In this document: one piece after another, positions 1 through 8,399 of the stretch
How the letters are laid out: every line of letters starts with the position of its first letter
How positions within the stretch are numbered: position 1 is the first letter of the stretch
Source of the DNA: Streptomyces sp. S3(2020)
GTDB lineage: Bacteria; Actinomycetota; Actinomycetes; Streptomycetales; Streptomycetaceae
Direction of reading: 5' to 3'
Assembly (NCBI RefSeq): GCF_013044505.1
Contig: NZ_JABERD010000013.1
Coordinates: forward strand, 35,280 to 99,279
Length of the DNA stretch: 64,000 bases
Notes under the pieces: model-generated
What the model was told of the DNA's origin: nothing
Seen by the model: the letters and a program-made list of their open reading frames with translations, nothing else
Databases searched by the model: none
Position numbers and translations under genes: made by a program

Positions 1-642
1 GGCGGCGGCCTCCTCGCGGCCCTGCTCCTGGGCGTGTTCGCCTGGGGTTCCGGGCTCGCCGTCACCCGCCTGGTGCTCACCGGGCTGGCCGTGCAGGCGG
101 GGCTCGCCGCCGCCGTGAACCTGATGATCGTGCGCTTCCCGGCCGAGCTGGCCGGATCGGCGCTCCAGTGGACCACGGGTTCGGTGTACGGGCGGACGTG
201 GACGGAGGTGTGGGGAGCGGGCGGCGCCATGGCGGGCGCGCTCGCCGCCGCCTTCGTCCTGCATCGCCGGCTGGCCGTGCTCGACCTCGGCGACGACTCC
301 GCGGGCGCCCTCGGGCTCGACACCTCCAGGGCACGCCTCCAACTGCTCGTCCTCGCGGTCGTGCTGGCCTCGCTCGCCGCCGCGCTCGCCGGTCCGGTGA
401 CTTTCGTGGCGCTCGCGGTGCCGCACATCGTGCGGTTCGTCACCGGGCCGCCCACCGCCGCCTCGCTCGCGCTGGCGGGCCTCACCGGGGCGGTGCTGCT
501 GCTCGCCTCCGACCTGGTGGTGCAGCACCTGCTGCCGATCGAGGGGCTGCCGGTGGGCGCGGTCACCGCGACGCTCGGGGCGCCCTGGCTGCTGGTGCTG
601 ATGTTCCGGCAGAGCTCGCCCGTGCAGAGGAGCCACGCATGA
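1..642 (+). CDS. Iron-siderophore ABC transporter permease, C-terminal part (FecCD family)
   Basis: The visible 213 residues are the C-terminal part of an inner-membrane permease for ferric siderophores; the start lies off the left edge. At least five hydrophobic segments can be seen. The loop GPVTFVALAVPHIVR (visible residues about 131-145) and the ending LPVGAVTATLGAPWLL are typical of the FecCD/BtuC family. Its TGA overlaps the ATG of the ATPase gene, so the two are translationally coupled. With the next two genes it forms the import arm of the siderophore locus downstream. The family call is firm; the substrate is inferred from context. Confidence 0.93.
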   Translation, partial: GGGLLAALLLGVFAWGSGLAVTRLVLTGLAVQAGLAAAVNLMIVRFPAELAGSALQWTTGSVYGRTWTEVWGAGGAMAGALAAAFVLHRRLAVLDLGDDSAGALGLDTSRARLQLLVLAVVLASLAAALAGPVTFVALAVPHIVRFVTGPPTAASLALAGLTGAVLLLASDLVVQHLLPIEGLPVGAVTATLGAPWLLVLMFRQSSPVQRSHA

Positions 643-1478
643 CCGCCGGACCGGAGACCCATGTGAACACGCCCAACCAACTCGCCACCGAGTCCCTCGA
701 CCTCCGCTACGGCGACCGGCTCGTCGTCGGCGGCCTCGACCTCACCCTGCCGGGCGGCGCGGTGACCGCGATCGTCGGGCCCAACGCCTGCGGCAAGTCC
801 ACGCTGCTGCGCGCACTGAGCCGGCTCCTGGCCCCCGCCGCCGGCACCGTCACCCTCGACGGCTCCGACATCCACCGCATGCCGGCGAAGGCCCTGGCCC
901 TGCGCATGGGTCTGCTGCCGCAGCAGCCGGTCACCCCCGAGGCGATCACCGTCGAGGCGCTCGTCCGGCTGGGCCGCTATCCGCATCAGCGGCTGCTGAG
1001 CCCCTGGTCGGCCGCCGACCAGAGGGCGGTGGACGCGGCCCTGGAGCGCACCGGGACCGCGGCCCTGCGCGACCAGCCGGTGGACCGGCTCTCCGGCGGC
1101 CAGCGCCAACGCGCCTGGATCGCCCTGGCGTTGGCCCAGGACACCGAGCTGCTCCTGCTCGACGAGCCCACGACCTTCCTCGATCTGCGCCACCAGCTCG
1201 ACGTACTCGACCTGGTGGCCGCCCTGCACGCCGAGGCGGGCCGCACCGTGGTGATGGTGCTGCACGACCTCGGACAGGCCGCCCGTTACGCGGACCACAT
1301 GGTGGTCCTCAAGGACGGCCGGCTCGCCGCCGCCGGAGCCCCGGCGGACGTCCTCGACGCGGAGCTGGTGAGGTCCGTGTTCGACGTGGACTGCCGGGTC
1401 ATCCCCGACCCGGAGACCGGCACCCCGCTGGTCGTCCCGAAAGGCAGCGCGGTACGGCACTCCGCCGCCACCGCTTGA
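639..1478 (+). CDS. Iron-siderophore ABC transporter ATP-binding protein
   Basis: A 279-residue ATPase that would drive ferric-siderophore import with the upstream permease. Walker A is GPNACGKST (47-55), the ABC signature LSGGQRQR is at 151-158, Walker B LLLLDEP at 171-177, and the H-loop His is at 209. The start at 639 is chosen because ATGA overlaps the permease stop; the open frame reaches much further upstream, but only as a shadow of the permease gene. Length and motifs match the FepC/FhuC class. The substrate is inferred from the adjacent siderophore genes. Confidence 0.95.
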   Translation: MTAGPETHVNTPNQLATESLDLRYGDRLVVGGLDLTLPGGAVTAIVGPNACGKSTLLRALSRLLAPAAGTVTLDGSDIHRMPAKALALRMGLLPQQPVTPEAITVEALVRLGRYPHQRLLSPWSAADQRAVDAALERTGTAALRDQPVDRLSGGQRQRAWIALALAQDTELLLLDEPTTFLDLRHQLDVLDLVAALHAEAGRTVVMVLHDLGQAARYADHMVVLKDGRLAAAGAPADVLDAELVRSVFDVDCRVIPDPETGTPLVVPKGSAVRHSAATA

Positions 1479-1509
1479 TCAGTACCTACCAGGAAAGAAC
1501 CAACCCCCC

Positions 1510-2529
1510 ATGTCCCACCGCTTTGCCATGCCCGGAATCCGCCGGATTCTGGCCTCTCTGCTGTCCGTGACACTCGGTACCGCCGTTCTGGTCGCGTGCG
1601 GCGGCTCGGAGTCCGACGACTCCGCCGCCGCGAAGCCCGCCTCCGACACGGGCGGCGCCTTCCCCCGCACCCTCAAGACCGCCATGGGCGACGTCGAGAT
1701 CCCGTCCCAGCCCAAGCGGGTCGTCGTGCTCGACACCGGTGAGCTGGACGACGTGACGCTGCTCGGCATCGACCCGGTCGGCGCGGTCGCCCCGCACTTC
1801 AAGACGGAGGGCGGCTTCCCGACGTACCTCAAGGGCGAGTTGAAGAACACCGCCGACGTCGGCCCGCTCCTTGAGCCCGACCTGGAGAAGATCGCCTCGC
1901 TCAAGCCCGATCTGATCCTGTCCTCCAAGGTCCGGCACGAGAAGGTCTACGACAAGCTCAACGCCATCGCCCCGACCGTCTTCACCGAGACCACCGGCGG
2001 TGTGTGGAAGGAGAACCTGAAGGTCCACGCCGAGGCGCTCGGCCTGGAGAAGGAGGCCGCGGCCAAGCTCACGGCGTACGAGACGCGGGCCAAGGCGCTG
2101 GGCGAGGCCATCAAGAAGAAGGACGGCGGCACGATGCCGACCGCGTCCGTGGTCCGCTTCATCGCCGGTCCGACGCGGCTGTACCAGTCCAACTCCTACA
2201 GCGGTGTCGTCCTGAACGACATCGGCTTCAAGCGGCCGTCCTCGCAGGTCTCGAACGACCCCGAGGTCACGATGAAGGACGTCAGCCCGGAGCAGATCGA
2301 CCAGGCCGACGCCGACCTGATCTTCGTCACCTCCGCGGACGTGGACGACAAGACGCAGAAGAAGCAGGTCACCTCGAACCCGGTGTGGAAGTCCCTGCCC
2401 GCCGTGAAGGACGGCAAGGTCTTCGAGGTCCCGGACGAGACGTGGATGTCCGGCATCGGTGTCCAGGCCGCCGAGCAGATGCTCGCGGACGTGGCCAAGG
2501 CCACCGGCGTGCCTCTTCCCACCGAGTAA
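1510..2529 (+). CDS. Iron-siderophore ABC transporter substrate-binding lipoprotein
   Basis: A 339-residue periplasmic-binding-type lipoprotein. The N-terminus has basic residues, a hydrophobic stretch and a lipobox LVAC with the lipid-anchored Cys at residue 30, followed by a Ser/Asp-rich linker. The motif RVVVLDTGELDDVTLLGIDPVG starts the FecB/TroA-like fold (shown here as its key run, RVVVLDTGELDDVTLLG, about residues 73-89). It would capture ferric siderophore outside the membrane and hand it to the permease and ATPase upstream. It lies 31 bp after the ATPase gene, so it is probably in the same transcript. A GC-rich hairpin directly after the stop may separate it from the biosynthetic genes. 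Confidence 0.94.
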   Translation: MSHRFAMPGIRRILASLLSVTLGTAVLVACGGSESDDSAAAKPASDTGGAFPRTLKTAMGDVEIPSQPKRVVVLDTGELDDVTLLGIDPVGAVAPHFKTEGGFPTYLKGELKNTADVGPLLEPDLEKIASLKPDLILSSKVRHEKVYDKLNAIAPTVFTETTGGVWKENLKVHAEALGLEKEAAAKLTAYETRAKALGEAIKKKDGGTMPTASVVRFIAGPTRLYQSNSYSGVVLNDIGFKRPSSQVSNDPEVTMKDVSPEQIDQADADLIFVTSADVDDKTQKKQVTSNPVWKSLPAVKDGKVFEVPDETWMSGIGVQAAEQMLADVAKATGVPLPTE

Positions 2530-2543
2530 CTCCCGCTGAATCG

Positions 2544-2580
2544 GGGCGGGCCGCGGTCATGGCCCGGGCCCGCCCTTTCA
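2544..2580 (+). terminator. Hairpin between siderophore import and biosynthesis genes
   Basis: GGGCGGGCC (2544-2552) pairs perfectly with GGCCCGCCC (2567-2575) and is followed by TTTCA. It looks like a leaky intrinsic terminator or attenuator 15 bp after the lipoprotein stop. The 36 bp between it and the next ATG show no iron-box palindrome, so any iron control of the operon should sit left of the window. Confidence 0.5.
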
Positions 2581-2615
2581 ACCCCCCACCCGCTAGCGGA
2601 AGTTCTCCTCCACCC

Positions 2616-3794
2616 ATGCGTCTGTACCTGCTTGCCCTCAACCCGACCGACTCCGTCACCGAGGGCTTCCTGCCCGCGGCCGCCCGCCTGGGCCTGGACG
2701 TCAGCGTCCTCACCGACCAGCCCGACGCCCACCGCGCCGCCTACCCGGACATCGAGATCCTTCCGTGCGACGTCCGCGACTTCCGGGCGGTCGTCACCCG
2801 TATCTCCACCCACCACCGGCCCGACGCGGTCTTCACCAACAGCGACCACCTCCAGACCCAGGCCGCCCTGGCCGCCGCCTACTTCGGGCTCCCCGGCAAG
2901 GACTGGCGGGCCACCCTGCGCTGCAAGGACAAGGCCGAGATGCGCCGCCGGCTCGCCGACGCGGGCGTGGACACGGTCTGGTCGACCGAGCTCACCGAAC
3001 CGGCCGCCGCCCCGCCGGACGCCCCGTACCCCTGTGTCGTCAAGCCGCGCGAGGGGGTGGCCAGCGAGGACGTCGTCCTCGTCGACAACGCCGAGGACCT
3101 CATGACGCGGTCCAAGGAGATCTTCGACCGGCGCCCCGGCACCGTCCTGGTCGTCGAGGAGTACCTTCCCGGCGAGCTCTACACCCTGGAGACCCTGGGC
3201 GACGGGCGGACCCGGCACGTCCTGGGCGGCTTCCACACCGAGCTGTCGCCGCCGCCGTACTTCATCGAGGAGTGCCTCACCTTCGTGCCGGCCCACCCCG
3301 GGCCGGTCGTCGCGCAGGTCCTCGCCCAACTGGACGCGCTCGGCGTCGGGTTCGGCGCCTGCCACACCGAGTTCGTGGTGTACGAGGGCCGGGCGAGGAT
3401 CATCGAGGTCAACTACCGGGCCATCGGCGACCAGTGCGATCTGCTGCTGGCCCGACTGCTGGAGATCCCGCTCTTCGAGCACATCCTCCGCGCCCACCTG
3501 GGTGAGCCGCTCCCCGCCGACCTGGGCGCCCGCCGCGACGGCGCCGCCCGGCTGGAGTACCCCTGCGCCGAGCGCCCCGGCACCCTCACCGAGGCTCCGG
3601 CGGCCACGGAACTGGACGTCGACGGTGTGCACTTGACGTACCGTCCGCTGCGCCAGCCGGGCGAGCGGCACGAGCTGTACGGCACCAATCGCGACTACCT
3701 CGGCGTCCTGCGTGCCACGGGCACCGACCAGCCGACGGTGGACCGGGTGACGGCCGACTTCCTTGCCGGGCTGCGCTGGGAGATCCAGCCGTGA
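2616..3794 (+). CDS. ATP-grasp ligase of siderophore operon (PvsA-like position)
   Basis: A 392-residue ATP-grasp enzyme, expected to activate a carboxylate as an acyl phosphate and join it to an amine. ATP-grasp landmarks are CVVKPREG (140-147), the adenine-contacting segment VVEEYLPGELY (179-189) and the metal-binding stretch ARIIEVNYR (260-268). The start at 2616 gives a natural N-terminus (MRLYLLALNP); the longer open frame is a shadow of the lipoprotein gene. Its stop overlaps the next ATG (ATGA). ATP-grasp, NIS synthetase, MFS, NIS synthetase, PLP decarboxylase is the order of vibrioferrin pvsABCDE, where PvsA is the ATP-grasp member. That role is inferred from synteny. Confidence 0.88.
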   Translation: MRLYLLALNPTDSVTEGFLPAAARLGLDVSVLTDQPDAHRAAYPDIEILPCDVRDFRAVVTRISTHHRPDAVFTNSDHLQTQAALAAAYFGLPGKDWRATLRCKDKAEMRRRLADAGVDTVWSTELTEPAAAPPDAPYPCVVKPREGVASEDVVLVDNAEDLMTRSKEIFDRRPGTVLVVEEYLPGELYTLETLGDGRTRHVLGGFHTELSPPPYFIEECLTFVPAHPGPVVAQVLAQLDALGVGFGACHTEFVVYEGRARIIEVNYRAIGDQCDLLLARLLEIPLFEHILRAHLGEPLPADLGARRDGAARLEYPCAERPGTLTEAPAATELDVDGVHLTYRPLRQPGERHELYGTNRDYLGVLRATGTDQPTVDRVTADFLAGLRWEIQP

Positions 3795-5485
3795 CGGCCG
3801 TGACAGACGGGACGGCCGCGGCGGCCGACACCTGCGCGCAGGAACTGCTCACGCGCGTGCTCAGCGCCCTGCTCCGCGAGGACGTGGTGGGGCTACGCAC
3901 CGCCAGCACGCTCGTGCACCGGCCGGACGGCCCCTGGCTGCGGTTGCCGGACAGGGACTCCGGGGCCGACGCGCTGCTCCTGCCCGTCGTCGAGGACGGC
4001 TTCCAGTGCGAGTACGCGGCCCGGCTGCCCCTGCTCGTCCGCGAGTCGGACGGCGCCGAGCTGACCTCGTACGACACCGTCCTCAGCGCACTGCGCGCAC
4101 TCGCCGACCCCGTCGACCGCGAGGGCTACGACGCCTTCGCCGAGGAGTGCCGGCAGACGCTGGCCACCCTGCGGCTGCACACGGCCACCCGGTCCGAGGT
4201 CGAGGGGAGGTTCGGCGGCGACTCGACACGCTGGCCCGCACTGGCCTACGACACCCTCGCCGCCCGGCTCGACCATCCCGTCTATCCGACCGCGCGCGGC
4301 CGCTCCGGCCTCGACGAGCCGCAACTACAGGCCTACGCACCGGAGTTCCACCCCCGTTTCGCGCTGCGCTGGATCGCCCTGCGCCGCGAGACCGTCACCC
4401 TGACCGGTACGCTCCCCGCCTTCTGGCCCACCCCCCGGCAGCTCGGCCTCGCCGAGGTGGAGGGCACCCATGTGGTCCTGCCGGTGCATCCGTTGACGGT
4501 CGACGCCCTGTGGGACGCCGGGCTCCCGGACGGGGCGGTGTTCGCCGACCGGACCCACCTGGAGGTCGTACCGACCCTGTCGATGCGTACGGTGGCCGTG
4601 AACACGTCGGTGCACCTCAAACTCCCGCTGGCCACGGCCACGTTGGGGCTGCGCAACAAGCGGACCGTCAAGCCCGGCACGCTCGTGGACGGCGCCGCGG
4701 GACAGCGGCTGCTGGAAGCCGTGATCGCCAGGGAGCCCCGGTTCCAGGGCATCATCCTGCACGCCGACGAGGCGACGTACGCCCATGCCGGGCACGAGCT
4801 GCTGGCCGTCCTGTGCCGGCGCTTCCCGGCCGCCGTGGACGGCGCCGAGGTCGTACCGCTGGCCGCCCTGCTCGCCGACGCCCCGGACGGGCGGCTGGTC
4901 ATCGACCATCTGGCCGACCGCTTCTACGGCGGCGACCCGCTCGCCCTGCTGGACGCCTTCCTGACGCTGCTGTTCGACTGGCAGACCACACTGTTCGGGT
5001 ACGGCATCGCGCTGGAGTCGCATCAGCAGAACATCTCGCTCGTGCTGCGGCCGGGCGATCTGCGGCTGCTGTTCAAGGACAACGACGGGCCCCGCGTCAA
5101 CGCGAAGCGGCTCGGCGCGGTGCTTCCCGGCCCGTGGGGCTTCGACGACGCACGGACCTGCGTCTCCGGGGACGGGCCGGTCGCCGACCTGTTCGCCACC
5201 ATCACCGTCCATCTGTGCGCGGGCGCCTACGCGTTCGGCCTCCCTGGGCACCGGCGGGCACTCCTCGGCCTCCTGCGCGACCGGCTGGCCGAGTCCGTGG
5301 ACCGGCTCGGCGGGGACGCGGCCGCCGTGCTGCGCGAGCGGGTCCTTGACGCGCCGCGGCTGCCGGTGAAGGCGATGGTCACGGCCGGCTCGCTGCTGTC
5401 CAAGGAGCGGTCCGGCGCGGCCGACATCAACAAGCACTACACGACCGGCCCCAACTACCTGTTGCGACAAGGCGGTTCGGCATGA
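3791..5485 (+). CDS. NIS siderophore synthetase, IucA/IucC family (first copy, PvsB-like position)
   Basis: A 564-residue NRPS-independent siderophore synthetase, which adenylates a citrate-type or 2-oxoglutarate-type carboxylate and condenses it with an amine or alcohol. Family landmarks: SMRTVAVNT near residue 264, the conserved LESHQQN near 406 and LFKDNDG near 427, with an IucC-like C-terminal domain after them. It overlaps the genes on both sides by ATGA, indicating strict translational coupling. The family is certain; which of the two synthetases makes which bond cannot be read from sequence. Confidence 0.94.
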   Translation: MTAVTDGTAAAADTCAQELLTRVLSALLREDVVGLRTASTLVHRPDGPWLRLPDRDSGADALLLPVVEDGFQCEYAARLPLLVRESDGAELTSYDTVLSALRALADPVDREGYDAFAEECRQTLATLRLHTATRSEVEGRFGGDSTRWPALAYDTLAARLDHPVYPTARGRSGLDEPQLQAYAPEFHPRFALRWIALRRETVTLTGTLPAFWPTPRQLGLAEVEGTHVVLPVHPLTVDALWDAGLPDGAVFADRTHLEVVPTLSMRTVAVNTSVHLKLPLATATLGLRNKRTVKPGTLVDGAAGQRLLEAVIAREPRFQGIILHADEATYAHAGHELLAVLCRRFPAAVDGAEVVPLAALLADAPDGRLVIDHLADRFYGGDPLALLDAFLTLLFDWQTTLFGYGIALESHQQNISLVLRPGDLRLLFKDNDGPRVNAKRLGAVLPGPWGFDDARTCVSGDGPVADLFATITVHLCAGAYAFGLPGHRRALLGLLRDRLAESVDRLGGDAAAVLRERVLDAPRLPVKAMVTAGSLLSKERSGAADINKHYTTGPNYLLRQGGSA

Positions 5486-6672
5486 GCGCCGGGGCTCTGC
5501 GGATCCCGCGGTCCGCCTCCGGCCGCGGTCAGGTGCACGCGGTGGCCGCCTGCTATTTCGTGGCGTCCTTCGCGGCCCTGGGCCTGCCGCCCTACCTCAC
5601 CGAGATCCTGCCGGAACTCGGCGACCGCGAGGCCCGCTGGGCGGGGGTGCTCTATGTCGTCCCGACCGTGTTCGGAGGTCTGGCGGCCCCGATGTGGGGG
5701 CGGCTCGCCGACCGCTACGGCCGTAAACGGCTGCTGCTGCGCGCCCAGTTGGGGCTCGCGGTGGCGTTCCTGCTCGCCGGGTGGGCCGACTCGCTGGCCA
5801 CCTTCACGGTCGCGCTCGTCCTCCAGGGCGTCCTGGGCGGCACCTTCGCCGCCTCCAACGGCTATCTGGGCGCGGCCCTGGAGGGCCCGGCCCTGTCGAA
5901 GGCGCTCACGCTGATGCAGGGCAGCGCCCGGGCGGCCCTGGTCTTCGCGCCGATCGTGGTCGGCGCGCTGTCCGGCTGGCTGTCCCCGCACCGCCAGTAC
6001 GCGCTCCTGGCCGTACTCCCCCTCACGGCCGCGCTGTTGCTGGCGGCCCTGCCCGAACCGGAGCCGGTCGCCCGCACCACGGACGAGGCCGTCACCGCGG
6101 ATCGCACGTCCCCGGTGATGTCGCTCAAGGCGCTCTACGCGATCGAGTTCGCCTTCGTCTTCTCCACCGTCATCTCCTTCCCCTATCTCATCGCCCTGGT
6201 CGACGACCGGCTCCCGGGCACCTCGCCGACGCTGTCCGGAGTGCTCTTCGCCCTCCCCCACCTGTGCTATCTGGTGGCGGCGCTGGCCGTGCACTCCAGG
6301 TTCCGCGGCCGTCCCAGGGCCGGGATCGTGCTCGGTTTCGTCCTGATCGCGCTCGGTCTCGCCGGACACGGCGTCGTCGACTCGCTGCCCGCGCTGATCG
6401 CCGTACGGCTGCTGCTCGGCGCTGGGCTCACGCTCGGTCTGGTGTGTCTCCAGGTGCTCGCCGCGGACTGCGCCAAGGGCCGGGCGCCCGGCGGGCTGTT
6501 CGGTTCGCTGGAGTTCTTCTCCAAGGCCGGCGCGGTCGCCGCCGGCCTCGTCGCGGCCGCCGGCAGTGTCCGCTTCGGCCCCGCCGCCCCCGCGCTGACC
6601 GGCGCCGCCGCTGCCGCCGTCACCGCCGTGGCGGCCCTCGTCCCCTCCATGACCCCCCGCTGGAGCCGCTGA
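5482..6672 (+). CDS. MFS transporter, probable siderophore exporter (PvsC-like position)
   Basis: A 396-residue major facilitator with about 12 hydrophobic helices. The loop between helices 2 and 3 carries the MFS motif as GRLADRYGRKR (about residues 73-83). It sits between two siderophore synthetase genes in a run of overlapping genes, so export of the finished siderophore is the simplest job. Its TGA shares one base with the ATG of the following gene (TGATG). The family is firm, the substrate is inferred. Confidence 0.92.
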   Translation: MSAGALRIPRSASGRGQVHAVAACYFVASFAALGLPPYLTEILPELGDREARWAGVLYVVPTVFGGLAAPMWGRLADRYGRKRLLLRAQLGLAVAFLLAGWADSLATFTVALVLQGVLGGTFAASNGYLGAALEGPALSKALTLMQGSARAALVFAPIVVGALSGWLSPHRQYALLAVLPLTAALLLAALPEPEPVARTTDEAVTADRTSPVMSLKALYAIEFAFVFSTVISFPYLIALVDDRLPGTSPTLSGVLFALPHLCYLVAALAVHSRFRGRPRAGIVLGFVLIALGLAGHGVVDSLPALIAVRLLLGAGLTLGLVCLQVLAADCAKGRAPGGLFGSLEFFSKAGAVAAGLVAAAGSVRFGPAAPALTGAAAAAVTAVAALVPSMTPRWSR

Positions 6673-8399
6673 TGCCCTCGCTCACCCGCACCCAGACCTC
6701 GCCTGCCCGGACCCGTCCGCCCGGGCGCACCGACCTGCCCACCGCCGACGACGTGGTGGCCCACACCCTCCTGAACTGTCTGCTGCGCGAGGTCTCCGGC
6801 CCCGAGCACCAGAGCGTCGTCGCCGACGGCCGGCTCCTGCTGCGGCTGCCCCGCCGCGGGGTGCTGCTCCGGGTGTCCCTGCGCCGCGCCTCGCTGCTCG
6901 GCGCGCACCGGTTCACGGGTCCCGTGCAGGAACAGCGCAACGGCGACTGGGCGGAGCTGGACTGGCGCCGCCTCGCCGAGTACACGCACGACGAGCTGTC
7001 GCTGCGGACCGGGGTGCGCAACGACGAGTTCCTGGAGCAGGTCGCCTCCAGCCACGAGGCCGTGACGACGGCCCTCACCGCGACCGTCACCTCGCGGGGC
7101 GGCGACCCCTACCTCGCCTCCGAGCAGTCCCTGTTCTTCGGCCACCGCTTCCACCCCACGCCCAAGGCCCGCACCGGCGACCCGCGCGCCTGGTCGGCGT
7201 ACGCGCCGGAGGTGGGGGCCGTCTTCCCGCTGCGGCACCTCGCCGTGCGGGAACATCTGCTGGCGGAGGAGGCCGCGGAGCCGTCGGCCACCGCCGCCCT
7301 GGACCGGCTGCGCGCCGACGTCCCGGCCGGATACCGGCTGCTGCCCGCCCACCCGTGGCAGTACGACACACTCCGCGAGCACCCGGCGCTCAGCGCGGCG
7401 CTGGAGAACGGCGACGTCCTCGACCTCGGTCCGGGCGGCCGGCCCTTCGCGGCGACCGCGTCCGTGCGCACGCTCTACGACGGGGAGACCTTCCTCAAGT
7501 TCAGCCTGAACGTGCGGATCACCAACTGCCTGCGCAAGAACAGCAGTTACGAGCTGTCCGGTGCCGTCGCCCTGACCCGTGTGCTGGCCCCGGCGCTGGC
7601 CGACCTCGCCGAGCGCTTCCCCGGCAGCGCGGTGCTCCGAGAGCCCGCCTACCGCACGCTCGCCCTGCCGGGACCCGACGGCGGCCCGGACCAGGCGCTG
7701 TTCGAGGGCTTCGGCGTGATCGTCCGTGAGGGCCTGCCCGAGCGGCTCGCGCCCGGTACCACTCCCCTCCTGGCGGCCGCCGTCGCCGACGAGTACCCGA
7801 GCAGCGGCGCCCACATCTCCCGTCTGCTCGACGGGGCCGACGCGCAGGTGGCCCTCGACTGGTGGTCGGCGTACCTCGATCTGCTCGTCCCGCCGGTCCT
7901 GGCCGCCTATTTCGACCACGGTCTGGTCCTGGAACCCCACCTCCAGAACGTCCTGGTGTGCGTGGACGGCGACGGCATGCCCGCCCAGGTGCTCTTCCGT
8001 GATCTGGAGGGCACCAAGCTCGTCCCCGAGCACCACGCCGACACCCTCGCGGCGCTGCCGCCCGAGGTCGCGGGTCCGATGACGTACGACGCGCAGCGCG
8101 GCTGGGACCGGGTCGTCTACTGCCTCCTGGTCAACCACATCGCGGAGCTGCTCGCCGCCCTGGCCGATCTGCACCCGCGGACGGAGGCCGAGCTGTGGGG
8201 CCGGGTCCGCTCGACGCTCCGGTCGTACGCCGACCGCCTCGGCTGTCCGCCGCGTCTGTCCGCCCTGCTCGCCGGTGTCCCGCTGCCCGCGAAGGCGAAC
8301 CTGCTGACCCGCTGGGAGCGCAAGGCCGACCGCGAGGCCGGTTACGTCCCTCTGCCGTCCCCGCTCGCCGGGGACATCCTGACCGGGAGCACCCGATGA
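6672..8399 (+). CDS. NIS siderophore synthetase, IucA/IucC family (second copy, PvsD-like position)
   Basis: A 575-residue IucA/IucC-type synthetase, distinct from the first copy. Visible landmarks are LLPAHPWQYDTL near residue 222, TASVRTLYDG followed by TNCLRKNSSYELSG (about 262-297), LEPHLQN near 420 and the metal/ATP loop FRDLEGTK near 442. The HPWQ and LRKNSS motifs are closer to the classic family pattern than in the first copy, which suggests different substrates. It starts at ATG 6672, which overlaps the MFS stop, and ends in an ATGA overlap with the decarboxylase. Confidence 0.95.
   Translation: MPSLTRTQTSPARTRPPGRTDLPTADDVVAHTLLNCLLREVSGPEHQSVVADGRLLLRLPRRGVLLRVSLRRASLLGAHRFTGPVQEQRNGDWAELDWRRLAEYTHDELSLRTGVRNDEFLEQVASSHEAVTTALTATVTSRGGDPYLASEQSLFFGHRFHPTPKARTGDPRAWSAYAPEVGAVFPLRHLAVREHLLAEEAAEPSATAALDRLRADVPAGYRLLPAHPWQYDTLREHPALSAALENGDVLDLGPGGRPFAATASVRTLYDGETFLKFSLNVRITNCLRKNSSYELSGAVALTRVLAPALADLAERFPGSAVLREPAYRTLALPGPDGGPDQALFEGFGVIVREGLPERLAPGTTPLLAAAVADEYPSSGAHISRLLDGADAQVALDWWSAYLDLLVPPVLAAYFDHGLVLEPHLQNVLVCVDGDGMPAQVLFRDLEGTKLVPEHHADTLAALPPEVAGPMTYDAQRGWDRVVYCLLVNHIAELLAALADLHPRTEAELWGRVRSTLRSYADRLGCPPRLSALLAGVPLPAKANLLTRWERKADREAGYVPLPSPLAGDILTGSTR

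Noticed and set aside
2576..2615. Iron-box (DmdR-type) operator before the siderophore biosynthesis genes
   Set aside because: No TTAGGTTAG-type inverted repeat is present in this short gap; control probably lies off the left edge.
2196..3671. Long minus-strand open frame of 491 codons opposite the ATP-grasp gene
   Set aside because: High-GC shadow frame; the plus strand has recognisable motifs and coupled neighbours, while the minus frame shows none.
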